From the NCBI GenBank assembly GCA_903772945.1, contig CAICTM010000358.1, positions 1 to 64,000 of the forward strand: 64,000 nt of DNA, read 5' to 3'. Positions 20,805 to 32,531 of the stretch are shown piece after piece. Position 1 is the first letter of the stretch. Each line of letters opens with the position of its first letter. This stretch comes from Seminavis robusta (lineage: Eukaryota; Bacillariophyta; Bacillariophyceae; Naviculales; Naviculaceae). Below the pieces are notes generated by a model. The model was not told where the DNA came from and did no database searches. It saw only the letters and a list, made by a program, of their open reading frames with translations. The translations under genes were made by a program, and so were the position numbers.

Positions 20805-23800
20805 TCAAAGTAAAACTACCGAACCAAAGGAAGCAGCGGATTTCATCATACTGTCCGAGCGTGTCGCCAGGACAAAATCGGTGGTGGGTTCCTCTCCAAT
20901 TGAGTCGTCGTCCTCGTTCTCGGCACTGCATCCAGCGCCACAGGCAAGCTTTCTCTTCCTCAACCACCACAGAGAGAGTCCGGCTCCAACGACTCCGAAA
21001 GTCGCGGCCGCCGTCTGTTCATAATTCTGGTATCGATTTTGGTATCGATTCTGGTATCTGTTACGGTAGCGGTATTTGTACTTGGAAGATCTCTTGTAGG
21101 CGTCAATGCTGAAGCTTTCCCCAACAACTCTTAGAGGGACGTCACATGTCATCGCAGGATAGGAGCGTTGGTCTTGCTTATCCAGAGGAAGGAACTTGAA
21201 ACGAGCGACGACCCGAGTGGAGTTAGCTACGAATTCGTTGAGCGTATAGAATCGTTGATGGAATCGCTCGGCGTATGGTTGCAAGTAAAAGTCGTCGTTG
21301 AAATACCAGTTGGACAAGTTGCCGTGTCGCTGCCCAAATGAGTATTCCCACAAGTCGTTCTCCCACTGTCCATAGCTTTGTGAGTCTCGTTGATACCGGT
21401 AGCTTCCTTCTTCGCCATATTCATCCTCGTTTGCAGAGTATCCCTGGTAGTCCTCGTCTTGTTCCTCAGCGTTTTCTTCTTCGACTTCTTCTTCAAGCTC
21501 GTCGTAGTAGTCTTGGTTTCTGTATCGATATTGTTGTCGAGAAAGGTTCGTTGGATATCGAGAGGGGTTATACCGATACAAGTCATCTCCCTGACCCGAG
21601 TCTTCGGCGCCTTTTTCACCCCACAGCCACCACTGCCACCAGCTTCTTCGTTGGGGGCTATCTTCGTCCTCCCCCTCTTCGTCATCGGCGTTTCCTAGAT
21701 AGTACTGCCGCGATTTTTGGGGCTGCCACCATTGCCACCACTTCCTATCGGTCATGTTGTACTTGAGCCTTTCTATAGTTTCGTTGTATGGAGTTTGATT
21801 GAACATGTATTCCTCAGAATCGTAATTCTCCTCATCAAAATAGTCATCATCATCGTCGAATTCTTCCTCCGCAACTTGATCTTCGTCTTCTTCTTCCGCG
21901 TACTGGTACATCTCGGCGTAAATTGCATCCATTTCCTCTTGCTGCATTTGTTGAAACTGTTGGTCTAACCATTCGTAGTACAGGTCTGTTTCTGATGGCT
22001 GATTCTGGTACCATTCCGACCAGTCCCGATAGAAGTACTTGTTCGCGAAGGACTGGCTCTTTTTGTAGTACGGGACATAGTCGTCCGCGTAGTATTGCGC
22101 TTGATCTTGGTTCTGCTGCGCTTGTTCTTGGTCTTGCTGGTCTTCCTGGTATGATCCGTCCTTCTTCTGCTGGTATTGGTACTGCCGCATTTGACTATTG
22201 TAGTTTCTTTTGTATGCCTGGTCTTGGTTGTAGTCCTGTCTGTTGTTGTAGCGACCGTCCCAGGTTCCGCCATACCTGTCCTGCCAGTAGCCAATCGAAT
22301 ACTGGTTGTTCTGAAAGTAATCATCATCATCTTCGGTCCAGCCTTGTTGCTGTTGTTGCCATTGCTGGTATTGCTGCCAATCCTCGCTTTGCTTCCATTG
22401 CTGGTTTTGCTGCCCTCCTCCTTCCTGTTCCTCTGGGTTTTGCCACCACCAATGGAAGTCTTTCTGCCACCACCACCGTCCCTGCTCAAAATCATCGTCA
22501 CCTCCCTGTTCTTCCTGTTCTTCCTGTCCCTGCTGCTGCAGCCATTGGTCCCAATTCTCCTGATCGGTGTACTGGTAGCGCTTGTATGGCCGGTTGTATT
22601 GGTCATAGGAGTACGGGTTCTGCTGATAGTCTTGGTAGTACTGGGGATAGTAGTACTGGGGATAGTTGTATTGACGCCCTTGTTGGTATTGGCTTTGCTG
22701 TCCTTGTTGGTACTGGCCCTGTCCGTACTGAGCTTGCTGACCCTGTTGCCCTTGTTGACCCTGCTGTTGGCCTTGGCCCTGGTTCCGGTACCCGTTGTAC
22801 TGGCCCTGGTATCCGCCGTTCTGGCCCTGCTGACCTTGTTGGCTGTAGTACTGGCCCTGTTGGTACTGACCCTGGCCTTGGTTTCCGCCGTACTGGCCCT
22901 GGCCTTGGTACCCACTGTACTGGCCCTGGCCCTGGCCTTGGTTTCCGCCGTACTGGTACTGTTGATTTCCTTGCTCGTAGTCTGGATTGTTTTCTTGTTC
23001 TTGTGCATAAGCGTTTTGATAAAATTGCTGCTGTCCGTTCTGGTAGTCTTGGTATTGATTTTGACTATCCATGTAACCATACGTGCCTCCGTCATGTCCG
23101 TTGTACTGGAAATATCTGCTCAAGTCGAGACCTTGGAAGTCGGTCTTAGCATAGAAACTGTAGGCCCCAGGAAACGGGTAGTCGCCTTCGAGATACTGTG
23201 TCATGTCGAGTGTGGCGGCCCCGCCCATTTGGACACACTTCCCTCCGTAGAACTTGCACATGTTCGTGACGACAGTCCAGATTGCATTCTGCGGAAAATA
23301 CTTTGAGGTGTTGACTGCAAGAAAAGTGTAAGCAAAGACCGACTTGTTTCAGTATCAGATGCACACAAGTTACATCATGTACTTACACGAACCGTAGAAC
23401 TCCATTGAATCTCCAAAGGTGCAAACTTGGTCTTCACAGCTGGTGAAAAGTTGTATCAGGGATAAGTTGTATCCACCGGAACAACTAGCACCGGCTCCCT
23501 CGTAGATGAATCGGATTGGTTTTTTGTTCGTGCTTGCGTAATAGTCGTTGTAATCAACGTTGTAGTTGTCGGACCAGCTGTTACCTGACCTCCAAAAGTT
23601 CGCCCAGTAATTGAAAAAGCTGTTGTTGAAAAAGCTGTTCGTGTTGTTGTTGTTGAACGCTTCTTCCATGTATTCCTCGTAATCGATTTCATCGTCATCG
23701 ACAAGATCGTCATCTTGTCCTCCTGCCAGATTGTACCAATAGTACTTGAATGGATGATCCCAAAAGGACTCACCCCACCACCCCTGCTCCTGATTCTGTA

Positions 23801-25043
23801 GGTCGTAGTACTCTTCCGTACCATACTCGGGGTATTTGTAGTCATACGGTGACTGCTGTTCCTCGCTGTCATACTGCTGCCAGTTCCCACCCTGTTGGTT
23901 TAGCTGGTTGGCGTACTGCTGGTAGTACTGACTCCATGGATACTGATCTCCATCCTGCTGTTGCTGCTGTTTGTTATCGTAGTACTGCCCAGCGTACTGC
24001 TGGTAATACTGATACGACTTTTCCTGCTGCGTTTCATCAGCTGCTGCCTGTGCCTGCGCATTATACGCTGCCTGGTCATCATCAATGTCATCCTGCTGTT
24101 GGTACTGCTGGTAATACTCATTATACTGACTCCGCCAGTTCTGCAGCTGTTCCTGCTGCTGTTCATAGTACTGCTGCTGCTGTTCGTTGTAATCCTGGTA
24201 ATCCTGATCCCCTCCGTCCCCCTGCTGCTCTCCGTCCTGTTGTTCCTGCTGTTGCTGTTGCGACTGCTGCTGCTGCTGTTGCTGTGCTTGCCATTGTTGG
24301 TACCCGTACTCCGAATTAGCATACTCCTTACTACCGTACCACCGATTACTATTCTGCTCGTTGGAATACTGCTGGTTCTGCAGATACTTCCAATAGTATG
24401 GATTTCCATTCTGATTCTCCCACCAATCCTGAGTCTGGACATACTCGTACTCATCCTCATCTTGCCCATTCTGCCCATTCTGTTGGCTATACTGTCCATT
24501 TTGCTGGTTCTGACTATTCTGGTTACTGTACTGGTTCTGACCATTCTGCTTGTTGTTTTGATTCTGACCATTCTGCTGGTTCTGACCATTCTGCTTGTAA
24601 TTCTGGCTGTACTGGTTATATCCATTTTGATTGTTCTGACTGCTCTGCTGGTTGTACTTATTCTGCCCATAACGATTAGAGTTATACATGTACTGTGCAC
24701 CATCGTCATCCTGTTCATAGTCCTCTGGTGCCATGGTGCTTCCGGCATTGTCTCCGTAGTGAGCGTAGTACATGTAATTGCTATTCTGGTTCCTGTCCTT
24801 GTCCCAGTACTGGCTCATGAAACTCTGATAACTCTGATACGGATCGTAGCGGCCATAGGAAGCATATTGGGAACTGGAGCCGTAGGTTCCGTGAGCGCCA
24901 TAGGATCCCTGGTTGTTGTACTCTCGGACGTAGTTGCCACGAAGATAGTAGTCTTCTCCTGCCACGGACGTCACATCAAGCAACAGACACAAGATTGATC
25001 CTATCAGCACATGGTGAATGTGCATGATGAATCCAAAAGCCAT
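20805..25043 (-). CDS. Giant Gln/Tyr/Asn-rich surface protein with signal peptide and C-terminal TM
   Basis: Two exons, 25043-23387 and 23314-20805, join in frame with a 72-bp intron (donor GTAAGT, acceptor TTGCAG) to give 1388 residues. Residues 1-29 look like a signal peptide. Low-complexity parts: NQNGQ-type repeats (about 125-200), poly-Gln blocks, QGQGQYGGNQ-type repeats (about 675-770), and acidic runs. Trp clusters such as WWQWWQPQ and RWWWQKDFHWWWQ are unusual. A more ordinary folded segment with five Cys lies at about 515-625, and another precedes the end. Near the C-terminus there is one membrane helix (GVVGAGLSLWWL) followed by RKRK and a tail of about 50 residues. An adhesive, cell-wall or frustule-associated surface role is plausible, but no family is recognised. 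Confidence 0.8.
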
Positions 25044-26152
25044 TTTGGTATTGTGCTACCGGTATCAGTCTGCCAAGGATAATGGGGTTTGCTTCCAAGC
25101 TTTGGAGGAAATCGATGAAAAGGCTGAAAAGGCTGAAAACGCACCCATTTTGTGAGCAGGTGAGAATGTCCCCCGCCGTCCTTTGGTTACCTAGACCCAA
25201 ATCGCCGTTTGAAGTTCTAAATACCATAGGACATATTCGGCATCAACTGTCACTATAAAGTTTATTTTAGGAATAAGTAATTATTCTTCTACGTCATGTG
25301 ACAATTTATATGAAATTTGGCTTGGTACTTAAAGGGTAGGCCGGTGATCCGGCGATAGCCAAAACAGAGCCGTTGTTTGATCCCAACAGAGCAGCCAACG
25401 GTTGCGTCACCTATGTTCCGGTGGTGGTTAGGTCTGGGTCCAACCAGTACAATACTGTATGGTGGCTCCTGCTGCTTGGCCTACACGTAGCACATAGACC
25501 TATGCTGAACAGGACGCGGCCCTACTGGCTAGAGTCGAGCAGAACAAAACATCGCGGGTAACGGAGTCAGCTGGAGGACAATCCATCCTCAACCCCAATA
25601 GGTTGCCATCTGTGTAGCCACAGTAGCGGTATGACAGCTGGTGGACGCAATCTATACCGGTATTGGAGATACCGGTACATACTTGGTACTCTGAATCTCA
25701 CAATTTCTGGACGAATTTGGCCGCCAATGTTGATTGCTCGTAGGACAGCTCGTAGCTGATTCATAGTAAGCTGCCTACTTGGTGCCTGGTGCCTGTGATC
25801 TTTGCTTCCTGCTCCTCATAGGGAGCGAAAGAGCAACGAAGAAATGGACGGCAGGCACAATAGGAATACTGTAAGTGAATCCACCAATCCACCTCTAACC
25901 AAGCAAACCTCGTAGTTCTGTGCGAAGTAGCATTGGCTCGATGAAATCTCGATTGCCTGCTCGCAGAGGGGATGATGCAGCAAGCAATCATGAACGGTTG
26001 GACGTAAATAATGTTTTCTTTCTTGCTACATGTACGATGTACTTCTAGCTAGCCAGGAACTCATAAGATCCCTTGACACGCGTCGCGGTTGTCTATTCTC
26101 AAGGCTATCCATACCCCACCGTACTCTAGGTAGCCCATCCAGCCACGGCACC
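25044..26152. other. Intergenic region
   Basis: No gene is recognised. It contains the 5' flank of the Gln/Tyr-rich gene, including a short AAGGCTGAA duplication near 25120, and several TACCGGTA palindromes near 25060 and 25650-25680. ORFs are short and without motifs. Confidence 0.4.
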
Positions 26153-26469
26153 GGAAGTCCCCCGATTAAAGAGATAACGACTTTCCTGTGAAAGTCGCGA
26201 AAGTCGCGCGACTTTCGCGACTTTCGCGACTTTGGAAAGTCGCGCGACTTTGGAATGGCTTTCACCGCGACTTTCACGACTTTCGCGACTTTTCGCGACT
26301 TCGCTAGCACTTTACTAGTGATTAATCGCGACTTTCAACGACTTGTACCGCAACTTTAGCGACTTTCGCAAAGTCGCGCGACTTGACGCGACTTTGGACG
26401 CAAGTTTAACGACTTTCGCGACTTTAACGACTTTCGCGACTTTCCACGATCGCCAATCGGGGGACTTCC
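26153..26469. mobile_element. Short TIR element made of CGCGACTTT words
   Basis: A 317-bp unit has perfect 15-bp terminal inverted repeats GGAAGTCCCCCGATT. Flanking 7-mers are CGGCACC (26146-26152) and CGGTACC (26470-26476), 6 of 7 matching, possibly a target duplication. The interior is almost wholly CGCGACTTT / AAAGTCGCG words in both orientations. There is no coding capacity. The superfamily is undetermined: the ends do not match hAT CAGGG. It lies just upstream of the AMP deaminase gene and could contribute to its promoter. Confidence 0.7.
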
Positions 26470-26673
26470 CGGTACCGGTATGCCGTAGTTGCGTTGCTCC
26501 ACGCTCCACGATGAGAACCGTGGTTTCTTTTGATTGGGCGTGCGTCATTTGGATCCTTCTTTGGATCCTCGTCTCATTTTCTAATTCTCACTCAAAACCC
26601 ACGATCACAGCAGTCAGAGAATTCTTTGTTGTGTTGTGTTGTGTTGTAACGTTGTTTCGTGTAACACCTGACC

Positions 26674-29281
26674 ATGGCGACTCGACGGTACTCTGGAATG
26701 CAGGGAGGCCCCCCTGAGCCCATCGTATTGCTTCGTGGACGCAGCAACTCCACCAATCTTGGAGGCGAAGCGCCGCTTTCGCCAGGCAAAGCTGGCAAGC
26801 CTGCAGAGGAGCCACCTCCTAAGAAACGCCGTCAGGAACCACCTGCCAGAGAGCGGCCAGTGGAAGGTCAGCCGTGGCCCTATCGCGACTCGTTATCTTT
26901 CACCCGTTCCTTGGTTTTCTATGGTACTGGATCCGTTACGGAGGAACATGTCCGAGCCTGCAAACACATTCAGACGTGCCGGTCCCTCCGCAAGAAATAC
27001 TGTGGACAGCAGGGTGCCCAAGTCAACCGAGCACTCTTGTTGGACCACCAGAAATTGTCATTCCGCATGGGAAAATCAGGCATTGTGGAAATTCTTCACG
27101 AATCCAATCCTGAGGTCAATATTTGCGTGGTCCCCAGCATTGAAGAGTTCAACAAGGATTATGATTCTGTGGTCAGCTGCATTTCCGAAGGAGCCATGCG
27201 TTCCTTTTGCTTTCAGCGACTACAATTGCTTTCGACTGCTTTCAAAATGCACACCACCATGAACACACAGGTGGAAACGGAGGAACAGAGCAATCTACTT
27301 GGAACTGATTTCTACCGAACCATGAAAATTGACAATCACATTCACGCGGCGGCGGCCAACAGTGCCAAACAGTTTGTCGATTTTGTCCGCAACAAACTCA
27401 AATGTGAAGGCGATACTGTGGTCCTGGGAAATGGCAAAACGTTGCGCCAGGTGTATCAAGAAGCCGGTCTCGACTCGGACCATCTCACCATTGATGCCTT
27501 TAACGTTCTGGCCGATTATTCCGTCTATCAGAGGTTTGACAACTTTAATGACAAGTACAGTCCCTTCAAAATGGCCGATATGAGGAGAATCTTTCTCAAG
27601 ACAACCAACTACATCAATGGTCGATACTTTGCCGAGCTACTCAAGATTGTTTTGAGCCGTCTGGAAAATGAAAAGGGACACAATTCTGCCTCCGAGATGA
27701 GGCTGAGTATATATGGGATGGAGCCGCATGAGTGGTATGATCTCTCCAAGGTAAGGAGAAACAGCTTCTGCAATTAGTATTGTGTCGACTGTACATGTAG
27801 AAGCAACTTCTCAATCCAGCGTTTGAAATTGGTTTTCTTCGCAGTGGCTGCTGACCGACTGGAAGTTAAAAGATTTTCCAGGCAACATGCTGTCCACTGA
27901 CAATCGTTGGATCATTCAGATCCCAAGACTTTGGCGAGTCTACAGCAAGAAGCATCAGGAGCGAAAGCCTTCATTCGGTGAAATGCTTGACAACATATTT
28001 GTTCCAATGTTTGAGGCGACTTTGCACCCTGACAAGCACCCTGAAATCGCCAAGGCTCTCATGCACATTGTAGCGATTGACTCGGTGGACGACGAGGGAG
28101 CAGCAGAGGTACGCACATCATCCGTTCGAAAGCATGACCACGCACTCAATGTTGCTGCTCGTATCACTCACACTACCGTCACGTCTTCTTTTTCGCATAT
28201 ACAGGAATCTCTGTCGGCTGACAATCCATCGGATTGGAAGTCTGAAAAGAATCCATCCTATGCCTGGCAATGCTACTATATCTGGGCGTAAGTACAAGTA
28301 CTGGTAGTGTTGCGTTGCGTTGCGTTGACAGGCTCGGCACTCCTCAAGCTTTGGTCTTACTTTCAACTCGGCTTCTTTGAATCTGTTGTATACAGGAACA
28401 TCTGTGTCTTGAACAACGTGCGAAAGTCCAAGGGCTTGAATATCATCACGTTCAGACCACACGCGGGTGAAACAGGAGATGTCTTGCACCTTGCAGCAAC
28501 CTACATGCTATGCGAATCCATCAATCATGGAATTAACCTGGAACATCAAGTCAGCTTGCAGTACTTGTACTTTCTGGATCAGGTAGGAAGATCAGCTCTC
28601 CGTGGCGTTGCATACGGCACATTAAATTTGGTTGGCTCACCACGCTTGGATGTCGGGTCCGTAGGTTGGGTTGTCCATCTCTCCGTTATCAAACAACTTT
28701 CTCTTTCGGAAGATCAAGGACAACCCTTTCCCCAAACTCTTTCGCCGTGGTTTAAATGTGACATTGTCCACAGACGACCCCCTCCTTTTCCACATGTCTG
28801 ACGACGCCCTTCTGGAGGAGTATTCTGTTGCACGAGCGAGCTTTGACCTTTCCATGACGGATATGATGGAGATTGCACGTAACAGCATTCTCCAGTCAGG
28901 TTTTGAAGACGACTTCAAGAAGAAATGGCTTGGTGAACACTACAAGAAGGGGGTGACTTTTTGTGACGAGGTATGTGCCTTTGCTCCAGGTCGCAAACTT
29001 CATCTTGGTTGGCCACCTAGGCTGCTCCAAGTCGTTCATCTCATTATCCCTTTCGTATTGTAACCCAGCGCATCACACATGTGCCTTTGATTCGAGCAAA
29101 GTACCGAGCAGAGCACCTCGCTATCGAACACATGTTTTGCCACCTCATTGCTGCTGGCAAAGGTGACCGAGTATTGGAAGAAATGAAGATTCAGTTCGGT
29201 CTCGCACGAGATGCGCACAGGAATTGTCTATTCGACAGCTTTGAAGAAGTGCCAACCTTCCCCGAGCGCAGCTCGTTGTAG
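26674..29281 (+). CDS. AMPD: AMP deaminase
   Basis: Six inferred exons: 26674-27750, 27845-28108, 28205-28287, 28396-28582, 28665-28970, 29069-29281; 709 residues. A Pro-rich basic N-terminal extension precedes the conserved body. Catalytic marks: zinc ligands H222 and H224 in KIDNHIHAA, the NGKTLRQV loop, FRPHAGE with the third His, and the STDDPLLFH segment that carries the last metal ligand Asp. SPLSNN and EIARNS are also typical. The enzyme converts AMP to IMP and ammonia, balancing adenylate charge and purine salvage. The ends of all five introns read GT...AG and the frame is kept at each joint. It is convergent with the Polo-like kinase gene, with 352 bp between stop codons. Confidence 0.95.
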
Positions 29282-29633
29282 AGATACCGGTACCGGTAGG
29301 TACGGTAGTAGTCCTGGTCGTCGATCGATCGAAAAAAGTACGATAGCGACGATCTTATAGAATGCTATCTGTAGCTGGCTAATTGTGAAGTCGTCATCCA
29401 TCAAATTGGTGGTTGCTGACTGAGTGCAAGAACGACGAGAGGCTAGTCAATACCATGCTCGCGTTTGAATCTTCGGCAGTGTGTGTGTGTCAAATAGTGG
29501 CCTGAATAGTTGTTACTTTACTATGTTAATTTGGTGGCGTGTGCGAGCGTGATTGATGTGTCTTGTGCAGTCAACTTGAACTTATGCGTGTTTCTGGGTA
29601 AGCAAAGGGCGGAAAGAGGCGAGCGACGAGAAT
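29282..29633. other. Intergenic region between convergent AMPD and PLK
   Basis: A run of TACCGGTA palindromes (GATACCGGTACCGGTAGG) begins two bases after the AMPD stop codon, followed by GTGTGTGTGT near 29480. No coding sequence is apparent. Confidence 0.4.
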
Positions 29634-32531
29634 TTAGCGTCGTTGTCCCGTCATCAACTGTTGCATGATGTCTTTGGTGTATTTCAGACGCTTGGCAAAA
29701 TCAGGGTTGTTTCCGACCAACTCGTCGTTGAAATGGAATGTCTGGCGCTTTCGGAACTTGTCCACGTAGGTAATGAACCTTTGGTCAGGCGTCAAGAGGA
29801 TCTCGGTTTGGTCGTAAAACACGATTTGTACAGTCTGGTTGCTCAAACGGAACAGGATAGCATGCTTCGTGCGAACCCATTTCTTGATGTATATGTAGTC
29901 ATGCTCGGCGCCATCCTTGCTCGGAGATCCGTTGTCGGTGCATTTGCTCTGTTGTTCCACCAAATAGTTGTGAAAGTGTTTGAGAAGGGTGACTTTCTTT
30001 TGTAGGCTCTCTGGGTAGACGTCTACTGTGTACGTGGCAGTCGACGCCTCCTTGCTGCTCCGAGGTGAAATCAATTCATCATTTCGGCGCCGTTCAATGT
30101 ACTGGAAGGTGACGCCGTTAGCATCTAGAACCGTTTTTGTTGAGTCGTTGAAGTACACTCCCGCACTAAAAGAGAATTGGTTTTGGTCAGAATTTGAAAC
30201 TTGTAATAAGCCACGAGAAAACGGAGCAACAACTACAACTCACCTTCCATCGTTCAACAAGAAGCCAAGGCCGTACTTGCTTGTGTAGTCAACATAGCGT
30301 GAAACCCACTTGTCTGGTCCGCCTCGATTAATTGGCCGGGGGGAAACAGAGTGATAGGAGCCCTTTCTGGAATCCGTGACCAGCATTACATTTTCCAAGT
30401 TGTCGAGCATTTGATGCAAGATATTGGAATCGGTCTCCACCGTCATCCCGGTAGTTGAATGACCTGTGTTAGAGGCGGCTGCGGACGCGACTGTGGCACC
30501 GGATTGGGCACGACCAAGATCAGGCCTCGCAACTTCCTTGCGGCCACTCCCTGAGTTTGTCTTCACTGAGAGCGCACTGGTTTTCACCACTAGGTCGTCC
30601 GTGCTCGAAGGAGATGGACGAGAGGAAAAGGATCCTCTGCTTATGGATTGCACCCGGGGTGTACGCGACTCCGTTGTTTCGTCGTAGATTTGAAATGGGC
30701 TGGCTGACGATGTTCCTGACGAAGGTCGATTGTTGCCGTTGAGAGTCCCCTGCGAATTGGCAGTGGCTTGTGCACCTTGCACCAGACCCTGCACGTTGAT
30801 GACGTCCCGACTGGATTTCTCCTTCATACGATTGTTTCCTGAACCAGGGCCATCGACATTTGGGTCTCGTTGGCCAAATGGGCGTCGCTGAGATCCGCCA
30901 CGAGGCAACGTAGGCTTTTTAGTGGGTCTGGAAACGCTGTACTTGTCGTTCGATGAGCGAGCAGGGACCACTTCTCCAAACGCGTTGGAGGTCCATTCGG
31001 GGGCCGTATGTGTAGCTTCAAGGGGAATTGAAGTCGGCAGCCTATGCTCAGCCAAAAACTCGTGGTTGGAGATTTGAGTCAGAGTTGGCCTGGCCGTTAA
31101 AGAAAAGAAATATAGTGAGTCAGTCATCATATTGTTGTTTGGTCAAGAGGGTGCTCAAAGGAAGATCGTGGTGCTTACCTGTCCTCTGGCTTGCTTTTAA
31201 GCATCGAGACAATGAGATTCTTAGCAGTGTCAGAGACAGGAATGTGGCTTGGAAAGCTGTATTCGTTGGCGATGATCCGCTGATAAGTGGCTTTGACATC
31301 TTTGGCCTCGTATGGCGGTTTGCCTACTAATACGGTGAAGAGAATCACGCCCATGGACCAGATGTCGACTTCAAAGGAGTGCCCGCGAGTGGCCTTGTCG
31401 CCCTGAATGACTTCGGGGGCAATATAGTTGGGTGTACCGCAGATTGTCTTTCTCTTTTCATTGACATCCTCCAGCTTTGTTGCCAGTCCAAAATCGCCAA
31501 CTTTGACGCCAAGGTTTCTATCCAGAAAGAGGTTGCCTAGCTTCAGGTCGCGATGAATAACACAATTCTCGTGGAGATGAAGGACGGCGTCGAGGAGTTG
31601 TCGCATAAACAATGCTGCTTCGGGCTCTGTCAGACGTTTTCGACGTTTGATCATTTCATTCAAGCTTTGATTGTGACACAGCTCCAAGAGGATGTAGCAA
31701 TTGTTGCGGTCTTCAAAAAAGTGCTTGAACTCACAGATATTGGCGTGTCTCAACTGTCGATGGATCTTGATCTCTGCTTGTAGCTGGAGGAGGGAATAGA
31801 GTGGGAGAAACTGATGAGAGAGTAGTTGCAAGAAGAAGTTCAATGCGACCTTTCCAACGACAAATACTTACCTTTTGCCTTGCCCTGGCCTTTACTAGAT
31901 TTGCTTTGGGGACAATCTTAACGGCATAGTTCTTGCTAGTGTCCAGCGCTGTGCACAAGTAGACCTTTGCGAACCCCCCTCGGCCAAGCAGACGGCCACG
32001 AAGATAACGATGCAGAGTGTATCCATCGCCATTGACACGCCTTCGCTTTTCTTCGATAATGATGTTTTCGTTGTCCGAGTTGTTTCCATCAGGTTTGGCT
32101 CGGATGGCTGATGTAGATCTCTGGGTTGGGCCTCTCTGAATGGACTTGGATCGTCCACGGTCCGAACGACCAACGCTTTCGGATCGGGTCGGCTTTGCAT
32201 TGTTAGAAACACCACCAAAGGCTGGATGACCAATCTGTGCTAGAGTGGCGGAGTCCTTCTCTTGGCTTCTCCCGCGGAAATGTTGAGAGCCGCGCTGATG
32301 GGTTGATGTTGAGAATGATGTGATCCTGGCTTTGTTGTTCTCGTTGTTGGATGACTCTAGCGTCGAAAGACGGTTCATGGCACCATCGCCTGAAGATGAC
32401 AAGGCTGACGGTTGCTGCGAGAAGTGATGACGTGATTGTAGCGGCAAACGGGCTCCGTAAGTTGTCGTGGCCATCTTTCCAACACCGTACTGTTGCGATC
32501 CTTGGAGTCGTCGGTCAAAGTCCAATGTCAT
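29634..32531 (-). CDS. PLK: Polo-like kinase
   Basis: Four exons, in coding order: 32531-31872, 31783-31179, 31089-30244, 30165-29634; 880 residues. A long Ser/Arg-rich N-terminal region (about 165 residues) precedes the kinase domain: Gly loop LLGRGGFAKVYLC, VAIK-type Lys in YAVKIV, HRDLKLGNLFL, DFG, activation loop KTICGTPNYIAPEV, and substrate-positioning GDIWSMGV-equivalent VDIWSMGV. A Ser-rich linker is followed by two polo boxes: WVSRYVDYTSKYGLGFLLND joined to GVYFNDSTKTVLDANG, and YIYIKKWVRTKHAILFRLSN. PLKs control mitotic entry, centrosome or spindle pole function and cytokinesis; the polo boxes bind phosphopeptides. The layout fits PLK1-type enzymes more than PLK4, which has a different polo-box arrangement. 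Confidence 0.93.

Noticed and set aside
21923-25000. Long plus-strand ORFs, including very hydrophobic ones (VLVLLLALALV-type), over the Gln/Tyr-rich gene
   Set aside because: They are antisense readings of repeated Gln/Tyr/Asn codons. The minus frame has a signal peptide, a valid intron and a TM helix.
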